Below are positions 35,180 to 44,907 of a stretch of 64,000 nucleotides of DNA, piece after piece. Within the stretch, counting starts at the first letter, position 1. Every line of letters begins with the position of its first letter. Made by a program: the position numbers and the translations under genes. Below the pieces are notes generated by a model. It made no database searches. It was not told where the DNA came from and worked only from the letters and a program-made list of their open reading frames with translations. Source of the stretch: Flavobacterium aquatile LMG 4008 = ATCC 11947 (GTDB taxonomy: Bacteria; Bacteroidota; Bacteroidia; Flavobacteriales; Flavobacteriaceae); assembly GCF_000757385.1 (NCBI RefSeq), contig NZ_JRHH01000003.1, positions 62,001 through 126,000 of the forward strand, in the 5' to 3' direction.

Positions 35180-37186
35180 ATGAAAAAAGCACTAGTTTTC
35201 TCAATGCTTTTGACGTTTACAAGTATATTTTCTCAAGAGAAATTAGAAGATGTAAAAGTCACTGGAAAGCAAAAAGGAATAAAAAAATCACTCACAAAAA
35301 CAGCTAATACAACTCTAGTATCTAGCAAAGAATTACTCAAAGCTGCTTGCTGCAACTTGGCCGAAAGTTTTGAAACCAATCCATCAATAGATGTCAATTT
35401 CTCAGATGCTTTGACTGGAACCAAACAGATAAAAATGTTAGGTTTAACAAGCCCGTATTTAATGATTACTGAGGAAAATATTCCGTCGGTTCGTGGCGCA
35501 TCTCAAGCCTATGGATTATCATTTACACCAGGAACTTGGGTAGAAAGCATCCAAATTACAAAAGGAGCCGGAAGCGTTGTAAATGGATTTGAAAGCATTT
35601 CGGGACAAATAAACACCGAATTAATAAAGCCAGCATCAGATATTCCGTTCTTTTTAAACGCTTATGGTTCAACCGATAGCCGATTTGAATTGAACACCCA
35701 TTTTAATAAAAAAGTATCCGACAAATGGGCAACAAGTTTGTTCGTGCACGGAAATGCTCGCGTGGCTAAAAATGACATGAATGATGATGGTTTTCTAGAT
35801 AATCCATTAGGAAAACAATTAAATATCGCTAACAGATGGCAATATTCTAATCCAGAAACAGGTTGGGTTACGTTCTTGAATGCTAGATATATGCTAGATG
35901 AAAAACAAACTGGAGAATTAGATTTTAATCCAGATAGAGACAAACTCACAACTAATTATTGGGGTTCTGAAATTGTAACCGATCGATTTGATTTTAGTTC
36001 AAAAGTGGGATATGTTTTTAAAGACATGCCCTATCAAAGTATCGGATTTCAGAATGCATTTAGCAACCACAAACAAGAATCTTATTTTGGTTTGAATCAA
36101 TACAATATCAAGCAGCAAAGTTATTATTCGAACCTAATTTTTAATTCGATTATTAGCAATACAATGCACAAATTTTCTACAGGTTTAAATTTTACTTACG
36201 ACAAATATGCCGAATTTGTAAACTTGGTTGATGTAAGTAGAATTGATAATTCTGTTGGAGCATTTTTCGAATATACTTATGATGATACCGATAAATTTAG
36301 TTACATTTTAGGAGGAAGAGTTGATTATCACAATAGGTTAGGAGCATTTTTCACACCAAGATTGCATGTTCGATACAATCCATGGGAAAAATCGGTGTTT
36401 CGTTTTTCTGCTGGAAGAGGAAAAAGAGCCGCTAATATTTATGCAGAAAATCAACAGCTTTTTGCTAGTTCAAGAGTGTTTTCTGTATTAGATTCTAATG
36501 GGAAAATCTACGGATTAGATCCAGAAATTGCTTGGAATTACGGAATCAGTTTCACTCAAAATTTCATCCTCTTCGGAAAAAGTGCCGATGTAACGTTAGA
36601 TTTTTACAGAACTGATTTTCAAAATCAAGCTGTCGTAGATGTGATGCAAAGTCCTCAAGAAGTTTTGTTTTATAATTTACGAGGTGATTCGTATGCCAAT
36701 AGTTTGCAAATCGATTTTAATTATGAAATCGTGAAGCATTTTAATTTAAGAACGGCTTACAAATATTATGACATTTCTACCGATTATTTGTCGGGAAGTT
36801 TTCAAAGACCTTTGCAAGCAAAACATCGTCTTTTTGGTAATTTGGAATATGAAACACATATTAAAGAGAAAGGGCAACAATGGAAGTTTGACTTTACATT
36901 AAATTGGTTAGGGAAACAACAATTACCTTACACAGCTTCAAATGCTCCAGAAAATCGATTGCCAGATTATTCTCCTTCATTTTCGGTTATGAATGCGCAA
37001 ATTACAAGAACATTTTCAAGCACATTCGAAATGTACATTGGAGGCGAAAACATTGGAAATTATCGTCAAGACAAAGCGATTTTAGGAGCAAATGATCCTT
37101 TCGGTACGTCTTTTGATACCTCAATAGTATATGCTCCAGTTTTTGGTCAAATGTATTATGCAGGATTGCGATTTAAAATAAAATAG
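35180..37186 (+). CDS. TonB-dependent receptor, probable metal-related
   Basis: 668 residues. Signal peptide (about 1-18, ending IFSQ), then a plug domain and a barrel ending YAGLRFKIK. The plug has a CC pair (KAACCNLAESFETNPS, near residue 56), unusual for a plug, and the standard ITKGAGSVVNGFESISGQIN segment. It lies between a cysteine-rich HYC_CC_PP protein (52-base gap) and an HMA-domain protein (28-base gap), all on the plus strand. The likely role is outer-membrane passage of a metal or metallophore; ligand not proven. Confidence 0.9.
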   Translation: MKKALVFSMLLTFTSIFSQEKLEDVKVTGKQKGIKKSLTKTANTTLVSSKELLKAACCNLAESFETNPSIDVNFSDALTGTKQIKMLGLTSPYLMITEENIPSVRGASQAYGLSFTPGTWVESIQITKGAGSVVNGFESISGQINTELIKPASDIPFFLNAYGSTDSRFELNTHFNKKVSDKWATSLFVHGNARVAKNDMNDDGFLDNPLGKQLNIANRWQYSNPETGWVTFLNARYMLDEKQTGELDFNPDRDKLTTNYWGSEIVTDRFDFSSKVGYVFKDMPYQSIGFQNAFSNHKQESYFGLNQYNIKQQSYYSNLIFNSIISNTMHKFSTGLNFTYDKYAEFVNLVDVSRIDNSVGAFFEYTYDDTDKFSYILGGRVDYHNRLGAFFTPRLHVRYNPWEKSVFRFSAGRGKRAANIYAENQQLFASSRVFSVLDSNGKIYGLDPEIAWNYGISFTQNFILFGKSADVTLDFYRTDFQNQAVVDVMQSPQEVLFYNLRGDSYANSLQIDFNYEIVKHFNLRTAYKYYDISTDYLSGSFQRPLQAKHRLFGNLEYETHIKEKGQQWKFDFTLNWLGKQQLPYTASNAPENRLPDYSPSFSVMNAQITRTFSSTFEMYIGGENIGNYRQDKAILGANDPFGTSFDTSIVYAPVFGQMYYAGLRFKIK

Positions 37187-37214
37187 ATATTAAAAGTTAA
37201 TAAAAAATTAGATA

Positions 37215-37556
37215 ATGAAAAATATAATTTTCGGAATGATGTTACTGTTTGTAACACTTTCAACTCAAGCTCAAGAGAAAAAAAATAAAAATGCCAAACT
37301 TGATATAGAAGTAAATGGCAATTGCGAAATGTGTAAAAAGCGAATTGAAAAAGCGGCATTTTCTGTAAAAGGAGTGAAAAGTGCTGATTATCATATTGAT
37401 GATAAAACGCTGCATTTGATTATCAATGAGGAAAAATGTTCTTCATTGGATGTCAAAAATGCTATTGCAAAAGCTGGTCATGATTCTGATATAGTGAAAG
37501 CTACAGATGAAGATTATAACAAATTGCATGGCTGTTGTCAGTATGAAAGAAAATAA
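37215..37556 (+). CDS. Exported heavy-metal-associated (HMA) domain protein
   Basis: 113 residues. Signal peptide (about 1-19, ending STQAQ), a lysine-rich linker, then an HMA/CopZ-like fold with the metal-binding CxxC in GNCEMCKKR (near residue 36). The C-terminus carries an extra pair of cysteines (HGCCQYERK). HMA domains bind Cu(I), Zn(II) or similar ions. Exported HMA proteins are less usual than cytosolic CopZ, and suggest a periplasmic carrier that receives metal from the upstream TonB receptor. Confidence 0.88.
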   Translation: MKNIIFGMMLLFVTLSTQAQEKKNKNAKLDIEVNGNCEMCKKRIEKAAFSVKGVKSADYHIDDKTLHLIINEEKCSSLDVKNAIAKAGHDSDIVKATDEDYNKLHGCCQYERK

Positions 37557-37623
37557 CAAAAAATTAATAGTATAAAAGCATAATTATATTTACTTTCACG
37601 CTCTCAAACAAACAAACTTTTTT

Positions 37624-38292
37624 ATGGATCAATTTGATTGGAAACAACTTCTAAACCCAGAATTTTACATATTATTAGAGCTTGGCGGAATTAAAATTGG
37701 ACTGTACGTAGTTTTGTTTATAGTTTTTGCTGAAACTGGATTATTAGCCGGATTTTTTCTTCCTGGTGATAGCTTACTTTTTCTTTGCGGAATTTACAGC
37801 GAAGCATTAATGAAGGAATTTTCTACGGGAAGTGATTTTTTAAACGTTACGTTTTTAGCAGCTTCAATTTCTGTTATGGGAATTTTAGGAAACATGTTAG
37901 GCTATTGGTTTGGTTCAAAAAGCGGAACTTATTTGTACAAAAGAGAAGATAGTTTTTTCTTTAAAAAGAAATATTTGTTTCAATCTAAAGATTTCTTTGA
38001 AAAGTATGGTGGTAAAGCAGTTGTTTTTGCGCGTTTCTTACCAATATTTAGAACTTTTGCGCCAGTAATTGCAGGAATTGTAGCTATGGACAAAAAGAAA
38101 TTTATGTTTTATAATATTTTAGGCTCCATTCTTTGGTCGTACGTAATGATATTTGCCGGACATTATTTGCATAAATTATTCCTTTCACAATTCAATATTG
38201 ATTTAACACACTATATAGAGTTTATCGTTATTGGAATCGTATTGGTTACAACTATCCCAGTCTTAATGAAATTGCTTAAAAAGAAAGCATAA
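37624..38292 (+). CDS. DedA-family inner-membrane protein
   Basis: 222 residues, about five TM helices. DedA/SNARE-associated (VTT) motifs are present: ETGLLAGFFLPGDSLLFLCG (residues ~37-56), KYGGKAVVFARFLPIFRTFAP (a segment near residue 122, with the GGxxVxxxRFxPxxR pattern) and the downstream GSILWSYVM. DedA proteins act in undecaprenyl-phosphate or phospholipid translocation and help keep the membrane potential. Strong terminator follows. Confidence 0.92.
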   Translation: MDQFDWKQLLNPEFYILLELGGIKIGLYVVLFIVFAETGLLAGFFLPGDSLLFLCGIYSEALMKEFSTGSDFLNVTFLAASISVMGILGNMLGYWFGSKSGTYLYKREDSFFFKKKYLFQSKDFFEKYGGKAVVFARFLPIFRTFAPVIAGIVAMDKKKFMFYNILGSILWSYVMIFAGHYLHKLFLSQFNIDLTHYIEFIVIGIVLVTTIPVLMKLLKKKA

Positions 38293-38305
38293 TTATTGAA
38301 TCAAA

Positions 38306-38347
38306 ATAAAAAATCCGCTTTATCATTATAGATTAAGCGGATTTTTT
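38306..38347. terminator. Bidirectional terminator after dedA
   Basis: A 17-bp stem with one mismatch (38308-38324 with 38331-38347), 6-base loop, A/T tails both sides, between two convergent genes. Confidence 0.88.
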
Positions 38348-38364
38348 GTGATATAATTTCTTGC

Positions 38365-40728
38365 TTACGGAATTGAAATGGTTTTAATCTCTGAAAGTAA
38401 TTTACCATCACTAGAAATGCCTTCAATTACTATTTTAATTGTTTTTTGATACAAATTAGGTATTGAAAATTTAAAATTTCCATTTACATCTGTGTTTATA
38501 TTTGGAATCCAGTGAATTGTCCCGAATTTTTTGAAACTATCATCATGATAATTACTGTAGTTAGGGTTTGTAAAACTTTTATAAGGTTGAAATCCATCTT
38601 TAACTGTAAACATTTTCGCCTTTAATTTTGCTTTTCCTGCTTTTGATGTAATTGGTTTAGAGAATATTTTAATTACTCCATTTGAAGCATCAATTCCGCC
38701 TCCAAAACCTGATTTATTAATGTAAATTTCATCTATTTCATCAAGTCGCATATCTTTTAAGAAATTGTTTGACTCTATAGGAAATCCATCATAAAAAACT
38801 GTTGGGCTATTATTTTCACTAAAACTGTTTCTTGAGTTTTTAGAAATATAAACTTCTGCTCCAACTTCTGAAACGTTATAACCGTGTGCTCTAATAAATG
38901 ATAAAACATCTCTAAAGGTGCCAACCAACTCGTCATTTATTTTAAATCCTCGGCTGTAAGAATTATTTATATTAGGTTTATCTGAAAATTTCTCTGGTTT
39001 TTTTTTGTTTTCTATACTTACTTCTTCCAGAATATAGGCGTTTTTAATTTTCGGAAAAATAAAATCGTTAACTTCTATTAAATTATCAAAACAGTTTGAG
39101 CTTTTTATATTGATTTTTTTGTAAAATTTCCTATTATTATTTGTAATTGTGCTAAACATATTAAGTAATTTTTCTTCTCCTTTGCTATTTAATAATGTGA
39201 AATATATAGACGTAGAATCTATTGCTACAATATTTTCGAAGATGAATTCGTTTTTATTATTGACTTTTACTTGTTCATTAATGCCATAAAGAAGTGAGTT
39301 CATTGTTATAAAATTTTCACTTTTTTCATTGTATATGAAATCGTTTATAGTGCCTTTTATTGTGAGGCCATTATCAAATTCAAATTTTTTTATTGGATCT
39401 TCATTTGTTAAGGTCTTTTCTAAATCATATTTATTAGTTTGTGTAATTAGTACATTATCAAGCTCAAAATGTTTTGATTTAGAAAAATTATTAATGTAAT
39501 AATTTATATTTTTAATAGAGTTGTTTATTTGATTGTCGAAAATTAAAGAATTATAGATAGACTTTTCTATATTGTGATTTTCATGATCAGGAAGTATAGA
39601 GATGCTTAAACTTCCAGATAAAATAGGAGATTTTGCTGTAACTATTATTGAATCATTTTTAATGTAATGAGATACTATTTCAAGTTTATCTAAATTTTTT
39701 GGCGGATTATAGATAATTCTTTCACCAATTTTTTTACCATTTGAATTTGTAATAGTTACAGTGTTTAATCCTTCTAAAAATTGATCGTTTCCTAAAGAAA
39801 TATTTTTTTGATATTCATCTTCTTTAAATGAAAATGTGCTTAATGAAACATTTTCATTTTGGTTTATCACTATTGAATATGATTCATTTTTTGTATTTGG
39901 GTTTGTATTTAAGCTAATTAGCGTTTTATCTTTCATAGCAAAATTATTTACAGAAAGAACAACACCTTGAGATTGATGATTAGGAAGTATTTTTTCAATA
40001 TTAAGTTCTTTGGTTTTTATAATGGCTTTATATGTTTCGTTTTTTTCTGGATTTAATGATATTTTCCCATAGCCATTAGCGTCAGTTGAGAAAAATGTTA
40101 TTGATTTTTCTTTAGAATTAATTATCTCAATATCTTTTAGTGAAATTCCGTTTCCATTACAATCAGAAATTTTAACGCCAATTATATTGATTATTCCTTC
40201 AAGAAATACTCCGCTCTCAGGATAAAATGACATTTCAATATTTTCTAAGTTTATCTTTTTATTTTCTATTATTTTTTTCTCTATTGGATTGATAATGTTT
40301 ATTTCGAATAAGGATGACTCATCTTCACTAAAATTATTCATGAAATTTGTGTAAGTATGAATATAATATTTGCCAGTTTTTATTGAAGGATTAAGTTTTA
40401 TTAGTCCTTCAAAGGTACTGTTCTCTGAAAAGTGAAGTTTTGTTTCAATTATAGTTCCATTATTGTCTAGTAAACTTACATATATATTTGACGATGTTGA
40501 AAAAGGTAATTTAGACTTTTTTTCAATAATGTATCCTTTAAACCAAATGCTTTCTGTTGTTAAGTAGTTGTTTTTATTTAAGTGTAAATGGATATTCTCT
40601 CTTTCCAATTTATAATATTCAGATAATTTAGAAGTAACTACTTCTTGAGTTATTGATTTAGATTGAGAGTAAATAGAGCTAGTAATTAAAATATTGGCTA
40701 GTATAAAAGTGTGTTTTAGAATATTCAT
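38365..40728 (-). CDS. Large exported protein with macroglobulin-like and TonB-plug-like domains
   Basis: 787 residues from the ATG at 40728 (MNILKHTFILANILITSSIYSQ, a signal peptide); the frame open to 40773 includes the groEL terminator and is not used. Residues about 30-130 resemble the MG2-like domain of Bacteroidota surface proteins (LHLNKNNYLTTESIWFKGY). Residues about 630-725 look like a receptor plug (VFYDGFPIESNNF, then GGGIDASNGVIKIF), but no barrel follows, only about 60 more residues. Probably periplasmic or outer-membrane associated. Rich in Asn, Lys and Ile compared with its neighbours. Function unknown. Confidence 0.75.
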   Translation of the reverse strand: MNILKHTFILANILITSSIYSQSKSITQEVVTSKLSEYYKLERENIHLHLNKNNYLTTESIWFKGYIIEKKSKLPFSTSSNIYVSLLDNNGTIIETKLHFSENSTFEGLIKLNPSIKTGKYYIHTYTNFMNNFSEDESSLFEINIINPIEKKIIENKKINLENIEMSFYPESGVFLEGIINIIGVKISDCNGNGISLKDIEIINSKEKSITFFSTDANGYGKISLNPEKNETYKAIIKTKELNIEKILPNHQSQGVVLSVNNFAMKDKTLISLNTNPNTKNESYSIVINQNENVSLSTFSFKEDEYQKNISLGNDQFLEGLNTVTITNSNGKKIGERIIYNPPKNLDKLEIVSHYIKNDSIIVTAKSPILSGSLSISILPDHENHNIEKSIYNSLIFDNQINNSIKNINYYINNFSKSKHFELDNVLITQTNKYDLEKTLTNEDPIKKFEFDNGLTIKGTINDFIYNEKSENFITMNSLLYGINEQVKVNNKNEFIFENIVAIDSTSIYFTLLNSKGEEKLLNMFSTITNNNRKFYKKINIKSSNCFDNLIEVNDFIFPKIKNAYILEEVSIENKKKPEKFSDKPNINNSYSRGFKINDELVGTFRDVLSFIRAHGYNVSEVGAEVYISKNSRNSFSENNSPTVFYDGFPIESNNFLKDMRLDEIDEIYINKSGFGGGIDASNGVIKIFSKPITSKAGKAKLKAKMFTVKDGFQPYKSFTNPNYSNYHDDSFKKFGTIHWIPNINTDVNGNFKFSIPNLYQKTIKIVIEGISSDGKLLSEIKTISIP

Positions 40729-40757
40729 TTTATTATTTTTTTTCTGAAGCCAATGTA

Positions 40758-40789
40758 TAAAAAAAACCGTCAAATTTCTTGACGGTTTT
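40758..40789 (-). terminator. Terminator of groESL
   Basis: An 11-bp perfect stem (40763-40773 with 40779-40789), a 5-base loop and eight T on the minus strand, 24 bases after the groEL stop. Confidence 0.88.
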
Positions 40790-40812
40790 AAAATTTATTT
40801 GTAGAATATTTA

Positions 40813-42474
<1,662 letters not shown>

Positions 42475-42498
42475 TTACTACTCAAATCTTAATTCTAA

Positions 42499-42774
42499 TT
42501 AGATAATTGCAAGAATATCGTCTTCTCTCATTATTAAATAATCTTTCCCATCAAGCTTTAAATCGGTTCCTGCATATTTGCCATAAAGAACGGTGTCGCC
42601 AACTTTTACTGTCATTGGTTCGTCTTTTTTACCATTTCCTACAGCAAGTACAGTTCCTTTTTGTGGTTTTTCTTTAGCTGTATCGGGAATTATAATTCCA
42701 GAAGCAGTTTGTGTTTCGGCTGCTGCTGGTTCCACAATTACGCGGTCTGAAAGCGGTTTAATGTTTAATGCCAT
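42499..42774 (-). CDS. groES: Co-chaperonin GroES
   Basis: 91 residues. Contains the mobile loop ([19 protein letters not shown]) and the [19 protein letters not shown] segment. It caps the GroEL ring. First gene of groESL. Unlike most genes here, its upstream region shows no TAnnTTTG element but has an inverted repeat (42825-42856), in line with separate heat-shock control. Confidence 0.98.
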   Translation of the reverse strand: MALNIKPLSDRVIVEPAAAETQTASGIIIPDTAKEKPQKGTVLAVGNGKKDEPMTVKVGDTVLYGKYAGTDLKLDGKDYLIMREDDILAII

Positions 42775-42824
42775 AATGTGTATATTTTTATGATTTATTA
42801 AAATTTTAATGTTGCTTTTTATTA

Positions 42825-42856
42825 GTCAGAAATTGTGCCAATTGACCAATACTGAC
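42825..42856. promoter_or_regulatory. Inverted repeat upstream of groES
   Basis: GTCAG (42825-42829) and CTGAC (42852-42856) frame an interior with further TTG/CAA symmetry. On the minus strand it includes TTGGCAC (42835-42841), like a sigma-54 -24 element, but the expected TTGC at -12 is not matched. It is not CIRCE. Located 51-82 bases before groES. Confidence 0.3.
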
Positions 42857-42909
42857 ATATTTTCAGCGAAGGTAAGAAAAGTTTACAAAAGGGTAAGACG
42901 ATTGTCTAC

Positions 42910-43011
42910 TAGCCCTGACTGAAATGATATCCTTTTTCTTTTTAGAAAAAGATATAATGAAAGGCAGGAACAAGGATTGCAAAAATGCCCAAGCCATTCG
43001 CTTCTAATAAT
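42910..43011 (+). repeat. Dispersed structured repeat, copy C
   Basis: Begins TAGCCCTGACTGAAATGATA, contains TGAAAGGCAGGAACAAGG and ends near GCCATTCGCTTCTAATAA. An internal hairpin pairs TATC and TTTTTC with GAAAAA and GATA (42928-42956). It lies between the secG terminator and groES, on the strand opposite to both genes. Confidence 0.7.
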
Positions 43012-43013
43012 TC

Positions 43014-43043
43014 AAAAAAAAAGTCCCGATTAAATCGAGACTT
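43014..43043 (-). terminator. Terminator of secG
   Basis: On the minus strand AAAGTCTCGAT pairs with ATCGGGACTTT (one G-U-like mismatch), loop of three bases, followed by a long T run. It lies 13 bases after the secG stop and abuts repeat copy C. Confidence 0.8.
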
Positions 43044-43055
43044 TCTGTATAGAAA

Positions 43056-43451
43056 TTATTTTTTTTCTGTTGTTGGCGGTGGCGGTGGAGCAGTTTCTGT
43101 TGTAGTAGTTGCTGCTGGTTGAGCCGTTGTAGTTGTTGCTGCGTCAGCTTTTGGTGTTGTTGGCGCTGGTGCTGATGTTGCTGGTGCATCTTCAATTACT
43201 TTAGAACCTGTATCGCTTAATGTTCCTGTGAAACTTAGGCTTGAAAGTAGTACTAAAACAATTAGTGAAGTTGCTAAAACCCATGTGCTTTTGTCTAAAA
43301 AGTCGGTAGTTTTTTGAACTCCACCAAGCATTTGTGAACCTCCAATTGATGAAGATAAACCTCCACCTTTAGGATTTTGAACCATTATTACTACGATTAA
43401 TAAGAAACAAACGATTGTTATTAATACTAGAAAGATTGAAAATGTACTCAT
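43056..43451 (-). CDS. secG: Preprotein translocase subunit SecG
   Basis: 131 residues. Two TM helices (about 3-24 and 58-77) flank the conserved loop with QNPKGGGLSSSIGGSQMLGG, the SecG mark. SecG assists SecYEG in protein export. A Thr/Ala/Pro-rich tail of about 45 residues (ending PPPPPTTEKK) extends beyond the usual end of bacterial SecG. It starts 4 bases after the TPR gene's stop, in the miaB-to-secG run. Confidence 0.93.
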   Translation of the reverse strand: MSTFSIFLVLITIVCFLLIVVIMVQNPKGGGLSSSIGGSQMLGGVQKTTDFLDKSTWVLATSLIVLVLLSSLSFTGTLSDTGSKVIEDAPATSAPAPTTPKADAATTTTAQPAATTTTETAPPPPPTTEKK

Positions 43452-43455
43452 TGTT

Positions 43456-44271
43456 TTAACTATTATTATTTTGTTGTAATTTTTTTATATCTAAAATTCG
43501 GTCTGCAAAGAAACTACTTTTTTCTGGATATTTCAAAATTAATATTTCATATGCTTGAATTGCTTTTGTATATTTCTTTTGCTCCAAGTAAACTCGTGCT
43601 AAAGTTTCGGTCATGAGGTACGATTTATCCTCGATAACTGGCTGAATTGTATAAGCTGAGTTTTCTTTTTTTATAGGTGGAATTTTAGGATTATTCTCTA
43701 TAAACTTATCGATAATTTCAAGTTTTTTTCTCTTGGCAAGTTCTTCTTCTGATGCAGTTTCTTTTCTTTCAATAGGACTTAATCTAGAAAGTTGAAGCCA
43801 TTCTTGGAAGGAATGTTTTTCGTTTTTAGTGAATTCTAATGGTTTTCCTAGGTCTAATTTCTTTTCGAAAATTAAATCGTGCGGATTGGCTTGCGAAATA
43901 GAAGAAAGAATGGATTGCTCTACCGAATTAATATCTTGTATCGGTTTTTGGACTTCTACAATTTCGCTTCCGATGACATCGATGTTAAGTAATTCGGCAA
44001 TTTTTTGGTCGTATAAACCATTTTGAACGGTTACAAAAGTATCGGATGTTATAAAGTCGAATAAAATGCTTCTATCTGTGGTGAATGCTGCAGCAACTTT
44101 TAAAGCATAATTATATTTGAAACTATCCTGATTATACAAATGCTTCAATCGCAAAACACGCGCACTTTGAAAATACGGAAATTCTTCCATAATTTTTTCC
44201 AATTCGGTGCTGTGACGCTCGTTTATAGCATCGGGTTTATTGATTAAATAAGTGTAGTCGGTTAAGTTCAA
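43456..44271 (-). CDS. Cytosolic TPR-repeat protein of unknown role
   Basis: 271 residues. No signal peptide or TM helix. The C-terminal part (about 215-265) shows a tetratricopeptide pattern (ARVYLEQKKYTKAIQAYEILILKYPE). The N-terminal part (LTDYTYLINKPDAIN) is a conserved Flavobacterial feature I cannot name. It sits between lptE and secG in the same operon, so a link with envelope biogenesis is plausible but unproven. Confidence 0.82.
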   Translation of the reverse strand: MNLTDYTYLINKPDAINERHSTELEKIMEEFPYFQSARVLRLKHLYNQDSFKYNYALKVAAAFTTDRSILFDFITSDTFVTVQNGLYDQKIAELLNIDVIGSEIVEVQKPIQDINSVEQSILSSISQANPHDLIFEKKLDLGKPLEFTKNEKHSFQEWLQLSRLSPIERKETASEEELAKRKKLEIIDKFIENNPKIPPIKKENSAYTIQPVIEDKSYLMTETLARVYLEQKKYTKAIQAYEILILKYPEKSSFFADRILDIKKLQQNNNS

Positions 44272-44277
44272 GATTTA

Positions 44278-44326
44278 TTCATTTACATTATACAATTTTT
44301 ACAATATACATTATTCAAAATTGTAA
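44278..44326. repeat. Short AT-rich repeat between lptE and TPR gene
   Basis: Imperfect ACATTATACAAT/ACAATATACATTAT units fill the 55-base gap between two co-directional genes. Similar in position to the repeats at 18221, 25721 and 46181. Confidence 0.45.
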
Positions 44327-44833
44327 TTACCATTTTGCCAATGATTCATTAAAAACATCTTGTGTAATTCTTTCAAAAATTACATCTAAAGCTGTTGTTA
44401 ATTGTGAACCAACAAGTTGTGTGTTTCCATTGTAATCATAGAAAAAAGAAAAAGGTTTTTCAAAATCATCTTCTTCTTTATTTTTATTTGTAAATCGAAC
44501 CATAACTTTTACGGTTAGCCTATTTTGCGCAGCGCGTTGATCGGCAGTTGCGGTCATTGGCGTAATTCGATACTCTGTAATTTCGCCTTCATACATTAAA
44601 TCGCCTCCAGAATTTACCAAATTCAAATTGGTTTGATTCTGAATTATATCTTGTAATTCTAGCGTGAAAGTCCGTTCTATTCCTGGCTCGATTAATTCTG
44701 CCGTATTTTGAAAATAATTTACTTGAAACGTTTTGGCATCAATTTTTCCAGTTCCAGTAAAATTATACGGACCACAACCGCTAAAAGTTGTTGCAGTAAC
44801 TACAATTAAAATATATTTTATGACTTTATTCAT
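44327..44833 (-). CDS. lptE: LPS assembly lipoprotein LptE
   Basis: 168 residues from the ATG at 44833 (MNKVIKYILIVV). Lipoprotein signal with the lipobox end FSGC; after it GPYNFTGTGKIDAKTFQVNY is the Bacteroidota LptE pattern. LptE plugs the LptD barrel to place LPS in the outer leaflet. Start at 44848 is also in frame. The gene is co-directional with a sigma-54 type regulator upstream and a TPR gene downstream. Confidence 0.9.
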   Translation of the reverse strand: MNKVIKYILIVVTATTFSGCGPYNFTGTGKIDAKTFQVNYFQNTAELIEPGIERTFTLELQDIIQNQTNLNLVNSGGDLMYEGEITEYRITPMTATADQRAAQNRLTVKVMVRFTNKNKEEDDFEKPFSFFYDYNGNTQLVGSQLTTALDVIFERITQDVFNESLAKW

Positions 44834-44907
44834 TTTGAGAAATTCCAATTAATTTTCAAATATAGAAATTTTGTGTTTTATGATTTGAGTTTTGGCTTTT
44901 ATTTATG

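Noticed and set aside
40729..40773. N-terminal extension of the large exported protein
   Set aside because: It overlaps the groEL terminator and precedes a clear signal peptide at 40728.
42825..42856. CIRCE-type or true sigma-54 promoter before groES
   Set aside because: The CIRCE half sites are absent and the -12 TTGC of sigma-54 sites does not match; kept only as an unnamed inverted repeat.
43004..43195. Frame rich in Gln/His on the minus strand
   Set aside because: An out-of-frame reading of the low-complexity SecG tail.
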